Of a stretch of 64,000 bases of DNA, positions 24,899 through 33,698 are shown one piece after another (position 1 is the first letter of the stretch; every line of letters begins with the position of its first letter). The DNA comes from Pseudomonas nitroreducens. GTDB lineage: Bacteria; Pseudomonadota; Gammaproteobacteria; Pseudomonadales; Pseudomonadaceae. A model generated the notes under the pieces. That model was not told the DNA's origin. It made no database searches and saw nothing but the letters and a program-made list of their open reading frames with translations. The DNA is taken from the NCBI RefSeq assembly GCF_014204515.1, contig NZ_JACHLI010000003.1:62001-126000 (forward strand), given 5' to 3'. The translations under genes and the position numbers were made by a program.

Positions 24899-26268
24899 CA
24901 GGCAGCTGCAGACCGACCTGCAGGAGCGCACCCTCGGGGCGCTCCTGCGAATCTGCACCGGCATTTCCGGCTGGGTAGGAGCAACTTCATGCCTCGGATT
25001 TCCCCTCTCCCTTCAGAGAGAGGGTTAGGGAGAGGGCAGTCCCCGCGAAGAACTTTACGTAGGAGCGGACTCTGTCCGCGATGCTCTTGCTTGTAGTTGG
25101 GTGTTTCAGCGTCGCTTCGGCGTGCGCGCGGGCCTCGTGTTTCGCCCCCTCGGGCGAGTTACTTCTTTCAAACGCCAAAGAAGTAACCAAGAAGGCTTGC
25201 CCCAGCCATCCGGCTTTTCGCTTCGCGAGAAGTACCCTCGGTTCCTCGGAGTTTCAGGGGGCCGCCGCGAAGAGCCATCCATGGCCAGTCGCGGCTTGCG
25301 CGGCATCCATGCCGCTCTCCCCCTGAAACTCCGATCACCTTCGGCCTCCTGAAAGGGGCACTTCGGCGCGTGCGGATGTTTCGCTGGAAGACTTCAAAGC
25401 CAGAGCCAGAGCCAGAACGTAGGGCGCATAACCCGGCACGGGTTATCCGCCGTTTCCCTCCCGGCGGATAACGCTGGCGCGTTATGCACCCTACGAGGTC
25501 AAGACTTTCCCGGTGGCGTAGGAGCGGACCTTGTCCGCGAAATCCTTCGCGGCAGAATTCAATCTTCCCAGGTAACACCGATGTACAGCGCCCGATTGTA
25601 GGAGCGAGCTTGCTCGCGAACCGCACTCTGCCGGCACTCCCGATGAACGCTTGGGTCTTGCGGCACCCATCGATTCCCGCGTGAGGGCAGCATGGGTATC
25701 GCAAGCTCCACCCATCCTACGTTCGTGCACCGGCGAGATATCGATGCGGGTTGGAGCTCTGATCGCGGACGGAGTCCGCTGCTACGAAGAACCTGCTGCG
25801 CCAATCTGGCTCTGAATCTGTCCTTGGCCTTGGCTTTAAAAAGTCTTCCAGAGAAACATCCGCGCACTCCGAACGCCCCATTCAGGAGGCCTCGTTGAAA
25901 CGGCGCGGGAAACCCGGAGCGAGGCAGACACATCGCGGACAGAGTCCGCTCCTACGCAGGCGCCGACGCCGGCGTTCTGCAGACCGTAGGGCGCATAAGC
26001 CGAAACAGGTTATCCGCCGACACTTCAACGGCGGATAACGCTGGCGCGTTATTCGCCCTACTAGCTGGCGCGTCATCACCCCACGAGCTGGCTTTCAAGC
26101 CATTGGTGGGCTCCCATGTGGTTCGCGAGCAAGCTCGCTCCTACAGGCCAGCCGCAGCGCCACGACGAAACGCCCCGAAACACCCACCCTCTCCGCCCGT
26201 ACCCGCAGCCACTCGACACCACAGCCGCGCTCAGGGATAAAGGCTCCTCCTCGCCCTGGGAGTGAGCC
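24899..26268. repeat. Gene-free 1.37 kb mosaic of repeats
   Basis: I find no credible gene in either strand; ORFs here follow the repeats and overlap. Contents: a CTCTCCC element (25002-25040); GTAGGAGCGGAC..GTCCGC elements at 25060-25082, 25518-25541, 25755-25785 and 25931-25957; REP-like GTAGGAGCGAGCTTGCTCGC at 25598-25621 and inverted at 26121-26145. GTAGGGCGCATAA palindromes lie at 25419-25494 and 25986-26061. A separate structured unit covers ~25140-25390, with an 11-bp inverted repeat (25158-25168/25177-25187) and a 16-bp one (25246-25261/25319-25334). Confidence 0.75.
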
Positions 26269-27192
26269 ATGCGTTTCCCCTCGATGACCGCCCTGCGCGT
26301 GCTGGACGCCGTTGCCCGCCTGGGCAGCCTGTCCGGTGCGGCCAGCGAGCTGAGCCTGACCCGCAGTGCCGTCAGCCACCAGCTGCACAGCCTGGAAGAC
26401 TGCCTGGGCATCCCGCTCACCGAGCGGGTCGGTCGCGGCATCGCGCTGACCTACCACGGCGAATGCTTCGCCCGCGAGACCCAGCGCGCCCTGGCGATCC
26501 TCAACGAGGCGCGGCGCTTCGCCAATGCCGAGGAAGTCTCCGGCCGCCTGTGCGTGAGCTGCACGCCGGGCTTCGCCACCTACTGGCTGTGCCACCAGAT
26601 CGGCAAGTTCCAGCGCGCCCACCCGCAGGTGGAGCTGAACCTGGTCTCGCCACGGGTACCGGACGACGTCAGCGACCGCGACGTCGACCTGTTCATCGCC
26701 TACGGCGTGGGCGACTGGACCGACCTGCACGTCGACCTGATCGCCACCCTGGACACCTTCCCGGTCTGTAGCCCGTCGCTGATCAACTCGGTGGGCGGCC
26801 TCGACTCGCCGGAGGACCTCGCCAGCCTGCCGTTCCTGCACATGGTCGATCACTCCGACTGGCTGCTGTGGACGGCCGCCGCCGGGGTGAAGAACCTCAA
26901 CGTGCGCAACGGCATCGTCTTCTCCGACGCGCACCTGGTGCAGTCGGCGGCCATCGCCGGGCAAGGCGTGGCCATGGGCGATGCGCTGGTCAGCGGCGAC
27001 GCCATGGCCAAGGGGCAGTTGGTGCGGCTGTTCAACGTCGCCATCGAACCGCCCAACCGCTACTACTTCGTTACCGACCCGGCCAAGTCCGAACGCCCCG
27101 ACGTACGGGCCTTCAAGGCCTGGATGAAGGCCGAGCTGCGGATGTCCGAGCAGTTCCGCCAGAATGCACGCCACGCACTGATTGGTGAGTGA
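26269..27192 (+). CDS. LysR-family transcriptional regulator
   Basis: 307 aa. The N-terminal winged HTH (ALRVLDAVARLGSLSGAASELSLTRSAVSHQLHSLED) and the C-terminal periplasmic-binding-protein-like sensor are full length. The pattern is GcvA-like. It lies upstream of and in the same direction as the polyamine transporter, with a 140-bp gap, and downstream of the catabolic genes, so it likely controls one or both. No operator was identified. Confidence 0.9.
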   Translation: MRFPSMTALRVLDAVARLGSLSGAASELSLTRSAVSHQLHSLEDCLGIPLTERVGRGIALTYHGECFARETQRALAILNEARRFANAEEVSGRLCVSCTPGFATYWLCHQIGKFQRAHPQVELNLVSPRVPDDVSDRDVDLFIAYGVGDWTDLHVDLIATLDTFPVCSPSLINSVGGLDSPEDLASLPFLHMVDHSDWLLWTAAAGVKNLNVRNGIVFSDAHLVQSAAIAGQGVAMGDALVSGDAMAKGQLVRLFNVAIEPPNRYYFVTDPAKSERPDVRAFKAWMKAELRMSEQFRQNARHALIGE

Positions 27193-27332
27193 ATTCGAAC
27201 AATGAGGGCGAAAAAACGCGATTGAAGCGGAGAGAGATTTGACAATACTGCGTTAAAAAAAGGCCGCTGATTTTTACCCCGATCCTCACCCGGCGGCCGC
27301 TCGAACAAGAACAAGAAATCGAGGTAAGTGCA

Positions 27333-28418
27333 GTGGAGCGACAGCCCCAACTACGTGCCATCGGCATCGGCAAGAGCTACGGCAGTTTCAACGCGCTGGA
27401 CAATGTGTCCATCGACATCCAGCAGGGCGAGTTCCTCACCCTTCTCGGCCCTTCGGGCTCCGGCAAGACCACCTTCCTGATGATCCTCGCCGGCTTCCAG
27501 GACCCATCCCGCGGCAAGCTCGAAGAGGGCGGCGCCGACATCACCAAACGCCCCGCCGAGAAGCGCAACTTCGGCATGGTGTTCCAGGGCTACGCCCTGT
27601 TCCCGCACATGAGCATCGAGGACAACGTCGCCTTCCCGCTGAAGATCCGTGGCGTGAAGGCCGAGGAGCGCAACCGCCGCGTGCGCCACATGCTCGATGT
27701 GGTCGGCCTCGGCGAGCACCTGGGCAAACGCCCCGGCGAGCTCTCCGGCGGCCAGCAGCAACGCGTGGCCATCGCCCGAGCGCTGGTGTTCGAGCCGGAC
27801 ATGCTGCTGCTCGACGAACCCCTCTCGGCGCTGGACAAGAACCTGCGCGAGCAGCTGCAGGCGGAACTGCAGCGCATCCACCGCCAGGTCGGCACCACCT
27901 TCGTCTTCGTCACCCACGACCAGAACGAAGCCCTCGCCCTGTCCACCCGCATCGCCATCTTCAACCGCGGCCAACTGGCCCAGGTGGACGATCCGCAGAC
28001 CATCTACAACCAGCCCAGCAACCGCTTCGTCGCCGAATTCCTCGGCAAGATGAACCTGTTCCCGCTGAGCCAGGTGGGCCGTGCCGGCGAGCTGGCCTGC
28101 GGGCGCTTCGGCGAGGCCGAGCTGCGCGCCAGCTACTCCAACGCCATGCAGGCCGAAGCGCCGCTGCTGGCGGTGCGCCCGGAACACATGCAGCTGCACA
28201 GCGCCCCGCCGCAGGTGAGCGGCCACAACGTGGTGCAGGCCGTACTCACCGCCAAGACCTACCAGGGCGCCAGCACCGAGCTGTGCCTGGGCGCCGGCAG
28301 CGAGGGCAAGCAGCCGATGAGCCTGGCCGTGCACGCCGACCACCAGGCCTCGCGCCTGGAGCAGGGCGCCAAGGTCTGGCTGAGCTGGCCCATCGAAAAA
28401 AGCCTGCTGATCGCCTGA
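27333..28418 (+). CDS. ABC transporter ATP-binding protein (PotA-type, polyamine)
   Basis: 361 aa from GTG 27333, preceded by GAGGTAA at a proper distance. Walker A GPSGSGKTT, Q-loop FQGYALFPHM, signature LSGGQQQRVAIARAL, Walker B MLLLDEPLSALD and the switch His (VTHDQNEAL) are all intact. A C-terminal TOBE domain follows (LLAVRPEHMQL). It is the first gene of a four-gene transport operon. The adjacent polyamine catabolism genes indicate import of putrescine, spermidine or a similar amine. Confidence 0.93.
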   Translation: MERQPQLRAIGIGKSYGSFNALDNVSIDIQQGEFLTLLGPSGSGKTTFLMILAGFQDPSRGKLEEGGADITKRPAEKRNFGMVFQGYALFPHMSIEDNVAFPLKIRGVKAEERNRRVRHMLDVVGLGEHLGKRPGELSGGQQQRVAIARALVFEPDMLLLDEPLSALDKNLREQLQAELQRIHRQVGTTFVFVTHDQNEALALSTRIAIFNRGQLAQVDDPQTIYNQPSNRFVAEFLGKMNLFPLSQVGRAGELACGRFGEAELRASYSNAMQAEAPLLAVRPEHMQLHSAPPQVSGHNVVQAVLTAKTYQGASTELCLGAGSEGKQPMSLAVHADHQASRLEQGAKVWLSWPIEKSLLIA

Positions 28419-28474
28419 GTCGCCGAACGCGTTCGTCCCTTTTTTGCTTTCCCACCTGATCGGGAGCTGCCTCC

Positions 28475-29590
28475 ATGTTCAATCTGCACCAGCAAGACTG
28501 CATCGAAACCCTCATCGAAAAAGCCCGCCGCGGGCAGATCGACCGCCGCACCTTCCTCAAGGGCATGGGCCTGATGGCCGCCCTGCCGCTGGCGCTGCGC
28601 AACGGCGTGAGCTTCGCCGCCGGCGATAAACCGCTGGTGGTGGTGAACTGGGGTGGCGATGCGATCAAGGCGTTCGGCAAGGCCTGGACCGAGGGCTTCA
28701 GCAAGGCCACCGGCATCCCGGTGAAGATCGACGGCAGCGGCCCCACCGAGGGCGCCATCCGCACCCAGCTGTCCAGCGGCCGGGTGAGCTGGGACGTGGT
28801 CGACGCGGAAAGCTCGATCCTGCAGAACCTGGGCAAGGAAGGCCTGGTGCAGCCCATCGACTACAACGTCGTGTCGAAAGACAAAGTGCTGCCCGGCTTC
28901 GCCTACGAATACGGCATCGCCGACTACATGCTCAGCTACGTGATCGCCTATGACAGCGAGCGCTTCGGCGACAAGGCGCCCAAGACCTGGGCCGACTTCT
29001 GGGACGTGAAGACCTTCCCCGGCAAGCGCACCCTCTACAAATGGATGAACGGCATGCTCGAGGCCGCGCTGCTGGCCGACGGCGTGGCGCCGGACAAGCT
29101 CTACCCGCTGGACGTGGCGCGTGCCATGAAGAAGATCGACGAGCTCAAGCCCCACGTGCTGGCCTTCTGGGGCTCGGGCGCGGAAACCCAGCAACTGCTG
29201 ATCGAGGGCGAAGTGTCCATGGGGGCGATCTGGAACACCCGCGCCCAGGTGATCACCGAGGACAGCGAAGGCCGCATCAAGTGGACCTTCGACAACGCCC
29301 TGCTGGGCTGCAGCAACTGGGGCGTGCTCAAGGGCAACCCGGCCGGCACCGAGGCGGCGATGAAGTTCATCGCCTACGCCCAGGACCCGCAGTCCCAGGT
29401 CGAGCTGTTCAAGATGTTCGGCAACGGCCCGGCCAACCCCGCCGCCGCCGCACTGATCCCGGACGATCGCAAGCACCTGAACTGCACCGACCCGGCCAAC
29501 CTGCCCAAGCAGGTGATGCTCAGCCACGAGTGGTACACCGACCACTACGCGGCGACCCTGGAGCAGTACCTGACCCACATTTCCAAGTGA
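28475..29590 (+). CDS. ABC transporter periplasmic polyamine-binding protein (PotD-like) with Tat-type signal
   Basis: 371 aa. The N-terminus has a twin-arginine motif (DRRTFLKGMG, R24-R25) before a hydrophobic stretch ending near SFAAGD, so folded export by the Tat pathway is likely. The mature protein has the extracellular-binding family pattern (VVNWGGDAIKAFGKAW, NWGVLKGNPAG). It lies 56 bases after the ATPase gene and 15 before the first permease. Ligand is inferred from neighbours; other small amines or amino-acid derivatives cannot be excluded. Confidence 0.9.
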   Translation: MFNLHQQDCIETLIEKARRGQIDRRTFLKGMGLMAALPLALRNGVSFAAGDKPLVVVNWGGDAIKAFGKAWTEGFSKATGIPVKIDGSGPTEGAIRTQLSSGRVSWDVVDAESSILQNLGKEGLVQPIDYNVVSKDKVLPGFAYEYGIADYMLSYVIAYDSERFGDKAPKTWADFWDVKTFPGKRTLYKWMNGMLEAALLADGVAPDKLYPLDVARAMKKIDELKPHVLAFWGSGAETQQLLIEGEVSMGAIWNTRAQVITEDSEGRIKWTFDNALLGCSNWGVLKGNPAGTEAAMKFIAYAQDPQSQVELFKMFGNGPANPAAAALIPDDRKHLNCTDPANLPKQVMLSHEWYTDHYAATLEQYLTHISK

Positions 29591-29605
29591 CGCGGAGCGC
29601 AGGTC

Positions 29606-30442
29606 ATGGCCGATAACGCCCCCTCGCGGCTCAAGCTGGGCGCCCTGCTGCTGCCGCTGCCGGTGGTCCTGATCGTCTTCTACGTACTGCCCTTCCTCGG
29701 CGTGCTCGGCTGGAGCGTGACCCTGCCGGAGCCGGGGATCGAGCAGTACCAGCGGATCATCACCGACCCGGCGATCCACGACGTGCTCTGGCGGACCTTC
29801 CGCCTGTGCACCACGGTCAGCGTGATCTCCCTGCTGATCGCCTACCTGATGGCCTACTGCTGGGTCTACAGCCCGCCGTTCTGGCAGCGCGTGGTGGAAA
29901 TCTGCGTGTTCATCCCGTTCTGGCTGTCGGTGCTGGTGCGCGCCTTCGGCTGGTTGATCGCCCTGCGCAGCAACGGTCTGCTCAACGAGTGGCTGCAGTA
30001 CCTGGGCATCACCAGCGAGCCATTGCAGCTCACGCGAAATGAAATGGGCGTAGTGATCGGCATGGTCCACTTCATGGTGCCCTTCGCGCTGTTCCCGCTG
30101 GTGTCGACCATGCGTCGCCTCGACCCGCGCGTACTGCTGGCCGCCCGCGGCCTGGGCGCCGGGCAGATGCGCACCTTCTGGAGCATCTTCGTGCCGCAGA
30201 CCATCCCCGGCATCCTCGGCGCCTTCATCATCGTCTTCGTGTTCTGCCTGGGCTTCTTCATCACCCCGGCGATCCTCGGCGGCGGGCAGACCGTGATGGT
30301 GGCCGAATACGTCTACCTGCAGATGTTCCAGACCAGCAACTGGGGCCTGGGCGCGGCGCTCTCGGTGGTGCTGCTGGCGCTGGTCAGCGGGATGATCTGG
30401 GCGCTGCTGCGCATGACCCGCGTCGACAAGCTGGTCGGCTGA
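29606..30442 (+). CDS. ABC transporter permease (PotB-type)
   Basis: 278 aa with about six membrane helices. The conserved cytoplasmic EAA-type loop is seen in RRLDPRVLLAARGLGAGQMRTFWSIFVPQTIPG, which contacts the ATPase. It starts 15 bases after the binding-protein gene and ends 10 bases before the second permease. Together with the next gene it forms the channel of the polyamine importer in the inner membrane. Confidence 0.92.
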   Translation: MADNAPSRLKLGALLLPLPVVLIVFYVLPFLGVLGWSVTLPEPGIEQYQRIITDPAIHDVLWRTFRLCTTVSVISLLIAYLMAYCWVYSPPFWQRVVEICVFIPFWLSVLVRAFGWLIALRSNGLLNEWLQYLGITSEPLQLTRNEMGVVIGMVHFMVPFALFPLVSTMRRLDPRVLLAARGLGAGQMRTFWSIFVPQTIPGILGAFIIVFVFCLGFFITPAILGGGQTVMVAEYVYLQMFQTSNWGLGAALSVVLLALVSGMIWALLRMTRVDKLVG

Positions 30443-30452
30443 GGACTCAACG

Positions 30453-31268
30453 ATGAACGCACACGAAACCAAGGCACCGAGCCGCCTGCTGGCGACCATG
30501 GCGATGATCTTCATGGTCTTCCCGCTGCTGGCGGTGATCCCGGTGTCCTTCACCAGCAAGCGCTTCCTCTCGATGCCCAACGGCAACTGGTCGCTGCGCC
30601 ACTACCAGGCGCTGCTGGACAGCCCCGAATGGCTCTCGGCGATCGGCCAGAGCCTGATGGTCGCCACCGCCACCTGCATCATCGCCACCGCCCTGGCGGT
30701 GAGCTTCAGCCTCGGCATCTGGTACCTGCGCTCGCGCATGGCGACTCTGCTGATCGGCCTGGTGCTGCTGCCCATTGCGATCCCGCCGATGATCTCGGCG
30801 ATGGTCCTGTACTTCATGGAGACCAAGGTCAGCCAGTTCGCCCCCGGCCTGGGCTACGACACCCTGTTCGGCCTGACCATCGCGCACATCGTGATGGTGG
30901 TGCCCTACGGCGTGGTGACCATGCTGGTGGCGCTGAGCCAACTGGACCGGCGCATCGAACTGGCCGCGCGCAACCTTGGCGCAAGCCTGGGCCAGACCAC
31001 CTTCATGGTGGTGCTGCCGAACCTCAAGCTGGGCGTGGCGAGCACGGCGCTGCTGTGTTTTGCGCTGAGCTGGGAAGAGATCGCGGTGACCCTGTTCGTC
31101 ACCAGCACCGAGGTCAACACTCTGCCCAGGCAGATCTGGTCCGGCCTGCGCGACAACATCGACCCGGCCGTAGCGGCCATCTCGGTGGTGCTGATCGCCC
31201 TGACCTTCGTTGCGCTGATCGGGCGGATGATCGCCCAGCGTATCGCGGCGCGGCCGGTCGGCAGCTGA
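30453..31268 (+). CDS. ABC transporter permease (PotC-type)
   Basis: 271 aa, six predicted helices. The EAA loop is recognisable as LDRRIELAARNLGASLGQTTFMVVLPNL. ATG 30453 follows GAGGACTCAACG. It is the last gene of the transporter operon; the repeats just downstream (31306-31420) could form a strong hairpin ending the transcript. Confidence 0.92.
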   Translation: MNAHETKAPSRLLATMAMIFMVFPLLAVIPVSFTSKRFLSMPNGNWSLRHYQALLDSPEWLSAIGQSLMVATATCIIATALAVSFSLGIWYLRSRMATLLIGLVLLPIAIPPMISAMVLYFMETKVSQFAPGLGYDTLFGLTIAHIVMVVPYGVVTMLVALSQLDRRIELAARNLGASLGQTTFMVVLPNLKLGVASTALLCFALSWEEIAVTLFVTSTEVNTLPRQIWSGLRDNIDPAVAAISVVLIALTFVALIGRMIAQRIAARPVGS

Positions 31269-31563
31269 CCCAGAAGACTGTCTGAAACTTCGGTGCGGCT
31301 GAATGCCCTCACCCCAGCCCTCTCCCAGAGGGAGAGGGAGCAGAGCCTGCCAGTTGTGCCATGGTCTCCCCCTGCACCGACCAGTCCCCTCTCCCTCCGG
31401 GAGAGGGTTAGGGTGAGGGGCTGCATCACAGAGGAGTATCCCATTCGGTAGGAGCGGACTCCGTTCGCGATCGCGCACCGGCCACTCCCGGCAAGAATGG
31501 AGCGGAGCCAAGACATCGCGGACAGAGTCCGCTCCTACGCACATTCCGATATCGGCAGGACGA
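31269..31563. repeat. Repeat pair after the transporter operon
   Basis: CCCTCACCCCAGCCCTCTCCC (31306-31326) faces a near-perfect complement (31400-31420), giving a long stem that could serve as a transcript end. Then come two GTAGGAGCGGACTC..GTTCGCGA-type elements, the second inverted (31448-31471, 31512-31537). No gene is present. Confidence 0.7.
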
Positions 31564-31803
31564 TCACTCCGCCTTCTTGCGAATCCAGTAAAGGTAGGTC
31601 CCCGCCTCTTCCTGCTGTTCCACCAGCTCGTGGCCGAGGAAGACGCAGAACTTGGGGATGTCGCGGCGGGTGGAAGGGTCGGTGGCGATCACCTTGAGCA
31701 GGCCGCCGGCCGGCAGGTCGCGGACCTTGTTGTGCAGCATCATGACCGGCTCGGGGCAGTTGAGGCCGGTGGCGTCGAGAATCGCATCGACAGGCTGGGA
31801 CAT
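31564..31803 (-). CDS. tusA: TusA-family sulfurtransferase
   Basis: 79 aa from ATG 31803 on the minus strand (a GTG one codon earlier is possible). The single conserved Cys sits in GLNCPEPVMMLH, the persulfide-carrying motif of TusA/SirA. The C-terminus YLYWIRKK is also typical. In E. coli TusA takes sulfur from IscS and passes it to TusBCD for 2-thiouridine in tRNA, and also supports molybdenum cofactor synthesis. It is divergent from the lipoprotein hydrolase gene. Confidence 0.92.
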   Translation of the reverse strand: MSQPVDAILDATGLNCPEPVMMLHNKVRDLPAGGLLKVIATDPSTRRDIPKFCVFLGHELVEQQEEAGTYLYWIRKKAE

Positions 31804-31949
31804 CACGTCACTCCAGAAAAACCAATGGCGTATTCTCGCGCAAAGCGCACCGCGCGGTCACCCCGCGTCCGTCCGGGTCACCGAACCTTGGTTGGGGGTG
31901 GGCGCTGCAGGCGCCGGGCATGCTGGCGCACTTGCCTGCCTCAGATGGA

Positions 31950-33512
31950 ATGACGATGCGCGCCCTACTCTGCCTGTGCCTCGTGCTGCTCACCGGCTGC
32001 GCCGCCCGCGACCAGGTCCCCGACTTCAAGGCGACCCAGGGCCAGGACCTGCCGGCCACCTGGTTCGAAGCCGTCATCACCGCTCGCGACGGCACCAAGC
32101 TCTCCGCCACCGTGTTCCAACCCGCGCTGAAAGCCGGCGAAACCGCGCCGCTGATCGTCCACACCCACGGCTGGGGCGGCTGGCGGGTCACCGGGCCGGA
32201 CGGCTACTACGGCAGGAACATGATGTCCGGCCGCGCCGCCTTGCGCGCCTGGAAGGCGGGGTTCTGGGTGGTCAGCTACGACCAGCGCGGCTGGGGCGGC
32301 AGCGACGGGCGCATCGAGATGATGAACCCGCAGTTCGAGGTGCAGGACGCCAGCGCGGTGATCGGCTGGGCGGCCACCCACCTCGCGCGGCTGGACATGG
32401 ACGGTCCGAACGATCCGCGCGTCGGCATGCTCGGCGAGAGCTACGGCGGCGCCGTGCAACTGCTGGCCTCGGCGGACGACCCGCGCATCGACGCCATCGT
32501 GCCCATCGCCACCTGGTACGACCTGGCCGACGCCCTGGCGCCGGACGGCCAGCTGAAGATCGGCTGGGGCGGCGTGCTGGTCAGCCTGGGGCTGGCCACC
32601 GGCTACGACCTGGGCAAGTTCGTCCAGGCCGATTACCTGCACACCACCGGCGGGCGCATGGCCGCGCCGGTACAGGCCGAACTGCACGCCAACAGCCTGG
32701 CCAGCTATTGCGCGGCCGGCCGCCTGCCCCACGCCGACGCCCTGCTGATCCAGGGCCTGCGCGACACGCTGTTCCCGCTGGACCAGGGCCTGCAGATCCG
32801 CCAGTGTCTGAAACAGGGCCCGGCCGACGTGCGCCTGCTGGGCATGCAGGGCGGGCATATATTGCCGCCGCCCATGCAGGCCTGGAGCGGGCTGCCACCG
32901 TTCAACAATGAGCCGGTGATCCACTGTGGATCGCGGGCGATCAACCTCTACACCGGCATCATCGCCTGGTACGAGGAGAAGCTGCGCAAGCGCCCTGGCG
33001 CCGCCGACGGCGTGCCGGACCTGTGCATCAGCCTGGATCTCGACCAGGGCGTGGCGCTGGACGACCTGCCACCGCCAGGCCCCACCGTGGCGCTACCGAC
33101 GACGACCCTCCGCCCGGCAGTCAGCGGCCTGCTGCAACCGTCCCGCTTCATTGCGCTACAGCGCGTCAGCGAGCACAGCGCCCTGCTGGGCAGTGCCAAA
33201 GTACGCCTGGATCAACCCCTGACCGAACGCCCCGACGCCCAGGTGTTCGCCGCCCTGGCGATCCGTAGCGCCGACGGCCGCACCCGGCGCCTGGACGAAC
33301 AGGTGAAGCCGCTGGCAAACCACGGTGCCACGCGACTGAGCGCGGTCAGCGCCAGCCTGGTGCCGGGGGATGAGATTGGCTTGCTGGTGAGTGGATTCAG
33401 CGACCAATACCTGTTCAACAGCTCCTGGCGGTTTGCGCCGGTGACGTTGCAGGGTGCAGTGCAACTGCCCAGCCTCTTACCGTTGCAGCCGCGCGTCGCC
33501 GCGAACCGTTGA
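31950..33512 (+). CDS. Lipoprotein alpha/beta hydrolase (CocE/NonD, peptidase S15-like)
   Basis: 520 aa from ATG 31950; a start two codons later is possible and the longer open frame lacks a signal peptide. Signal peptide ends in the lipobox LLTGC. The hydrolase core has HTHGWGGWR (oxyanion loop), YDQRGWGGSDG and the nucleophile elbow GMLGESYGGA. An Asp is plausible in QGLRDTLFPLDQG and a His in GGHILPP. The C-terminal ~170 residues resemble the jelly-roll domain of X-Pro dipeptidyl-peptidases. It probably acts in the periplasm on an ester or peptide. The substrate is unknown; PAO1 PA1563 is the likely counterpart. Confidence 0.82.
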   Translation: MTMRALLCLCLVLLTGCAARDQVPDFKATQGQDLPATWFEAVITARDGTKLSATVFQPALKAGETAPLIVHTHGWGGWRVTGPDGYYGRNMMSGRAALRAWKAGFWVVSYDQRGWGGSDGRIEMMNPQFEVQDASAVIGWAATHLARLDMDGPNDPRVGMLGESYGGAVQLLASADDPRIDAIVPIATWYDLADALAPDGQLKIGWGGVLVSLGLATGYDLGKFVQADYLHTTGGRMAAPVQAELHANSLASYCAAGRLPHADALLIQGLRDTLFPLDQGLQIRQCLKQGPADVRLLGMQGGHILPPPMQAWSGLPPFNNEPVIHCGSRAINLYTGIIAWYEEKLRKRPGAADGVPDLCISLDLDQGVALDDLPPPGPTVALPTTTLRPAVSGLLQPSRFIALQRVSEHSALLGSAKVRLDQPLTERPDAQVFAALAIRSADGRTRRLDEQVKPLANHGATRLSAVSASLVPGDEIGLLVSGFSDQYLFNSSWRFAPVTLQGAVQLPSLLPLQPRVAANR

Positions 33513-33698
33513 CTGCTCTGCCGTGCGGTTCGCGAGCAAGCTCGCTCCTACGAAAAGCGCGCCCGTTCGCTCTTCGTAGGAGCGGAGCCTCTCCGCACCT
33601 ACCCGTGCAACCCGAGCATGGCGTTCATTCAGCGCGGCGCCCGGCCAGACTGCAGGAGCGAGCTTGCTCGCGAACAGAATCGGCTCCGAAGCCGGCAA
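33513..33698. repeat. Three REP-like elements between convergent genes
   Basis: GGTTCGCGAGCAAGCTCGCTCCTAC (33527-33551), GTAGGAGCGGAGCCTCTCCGCAC (33577-33599) and TGCAGGAGCGAGCTTGCTCGCGAAC (33651-33675) fill the gap. The first and third are inverted relative to each other and could pair. No gene is present. Confidence 0.75.

Noticed and set aside
25106..25704. Several ORFs of 60-180 codons in the repeat mosaic
   Set aside because: They follow palindromic repeats, overlap in several frames and have no initiation signals.
27239..27262. TTGACA at 27239 as a sigma-70 promoter for the transporter operon
   Set aside because: No acceptable -10 hexamer at 16-18 bases; GC-rich sequence stands there.
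28424..28450. CGAACGCGTTCG followed by a T-rich stretch after the PotA-type gene as terminator
   Set aside because: The palindrome has no room for a loop, leaving too short a stem; it lies inside the transporter operon.
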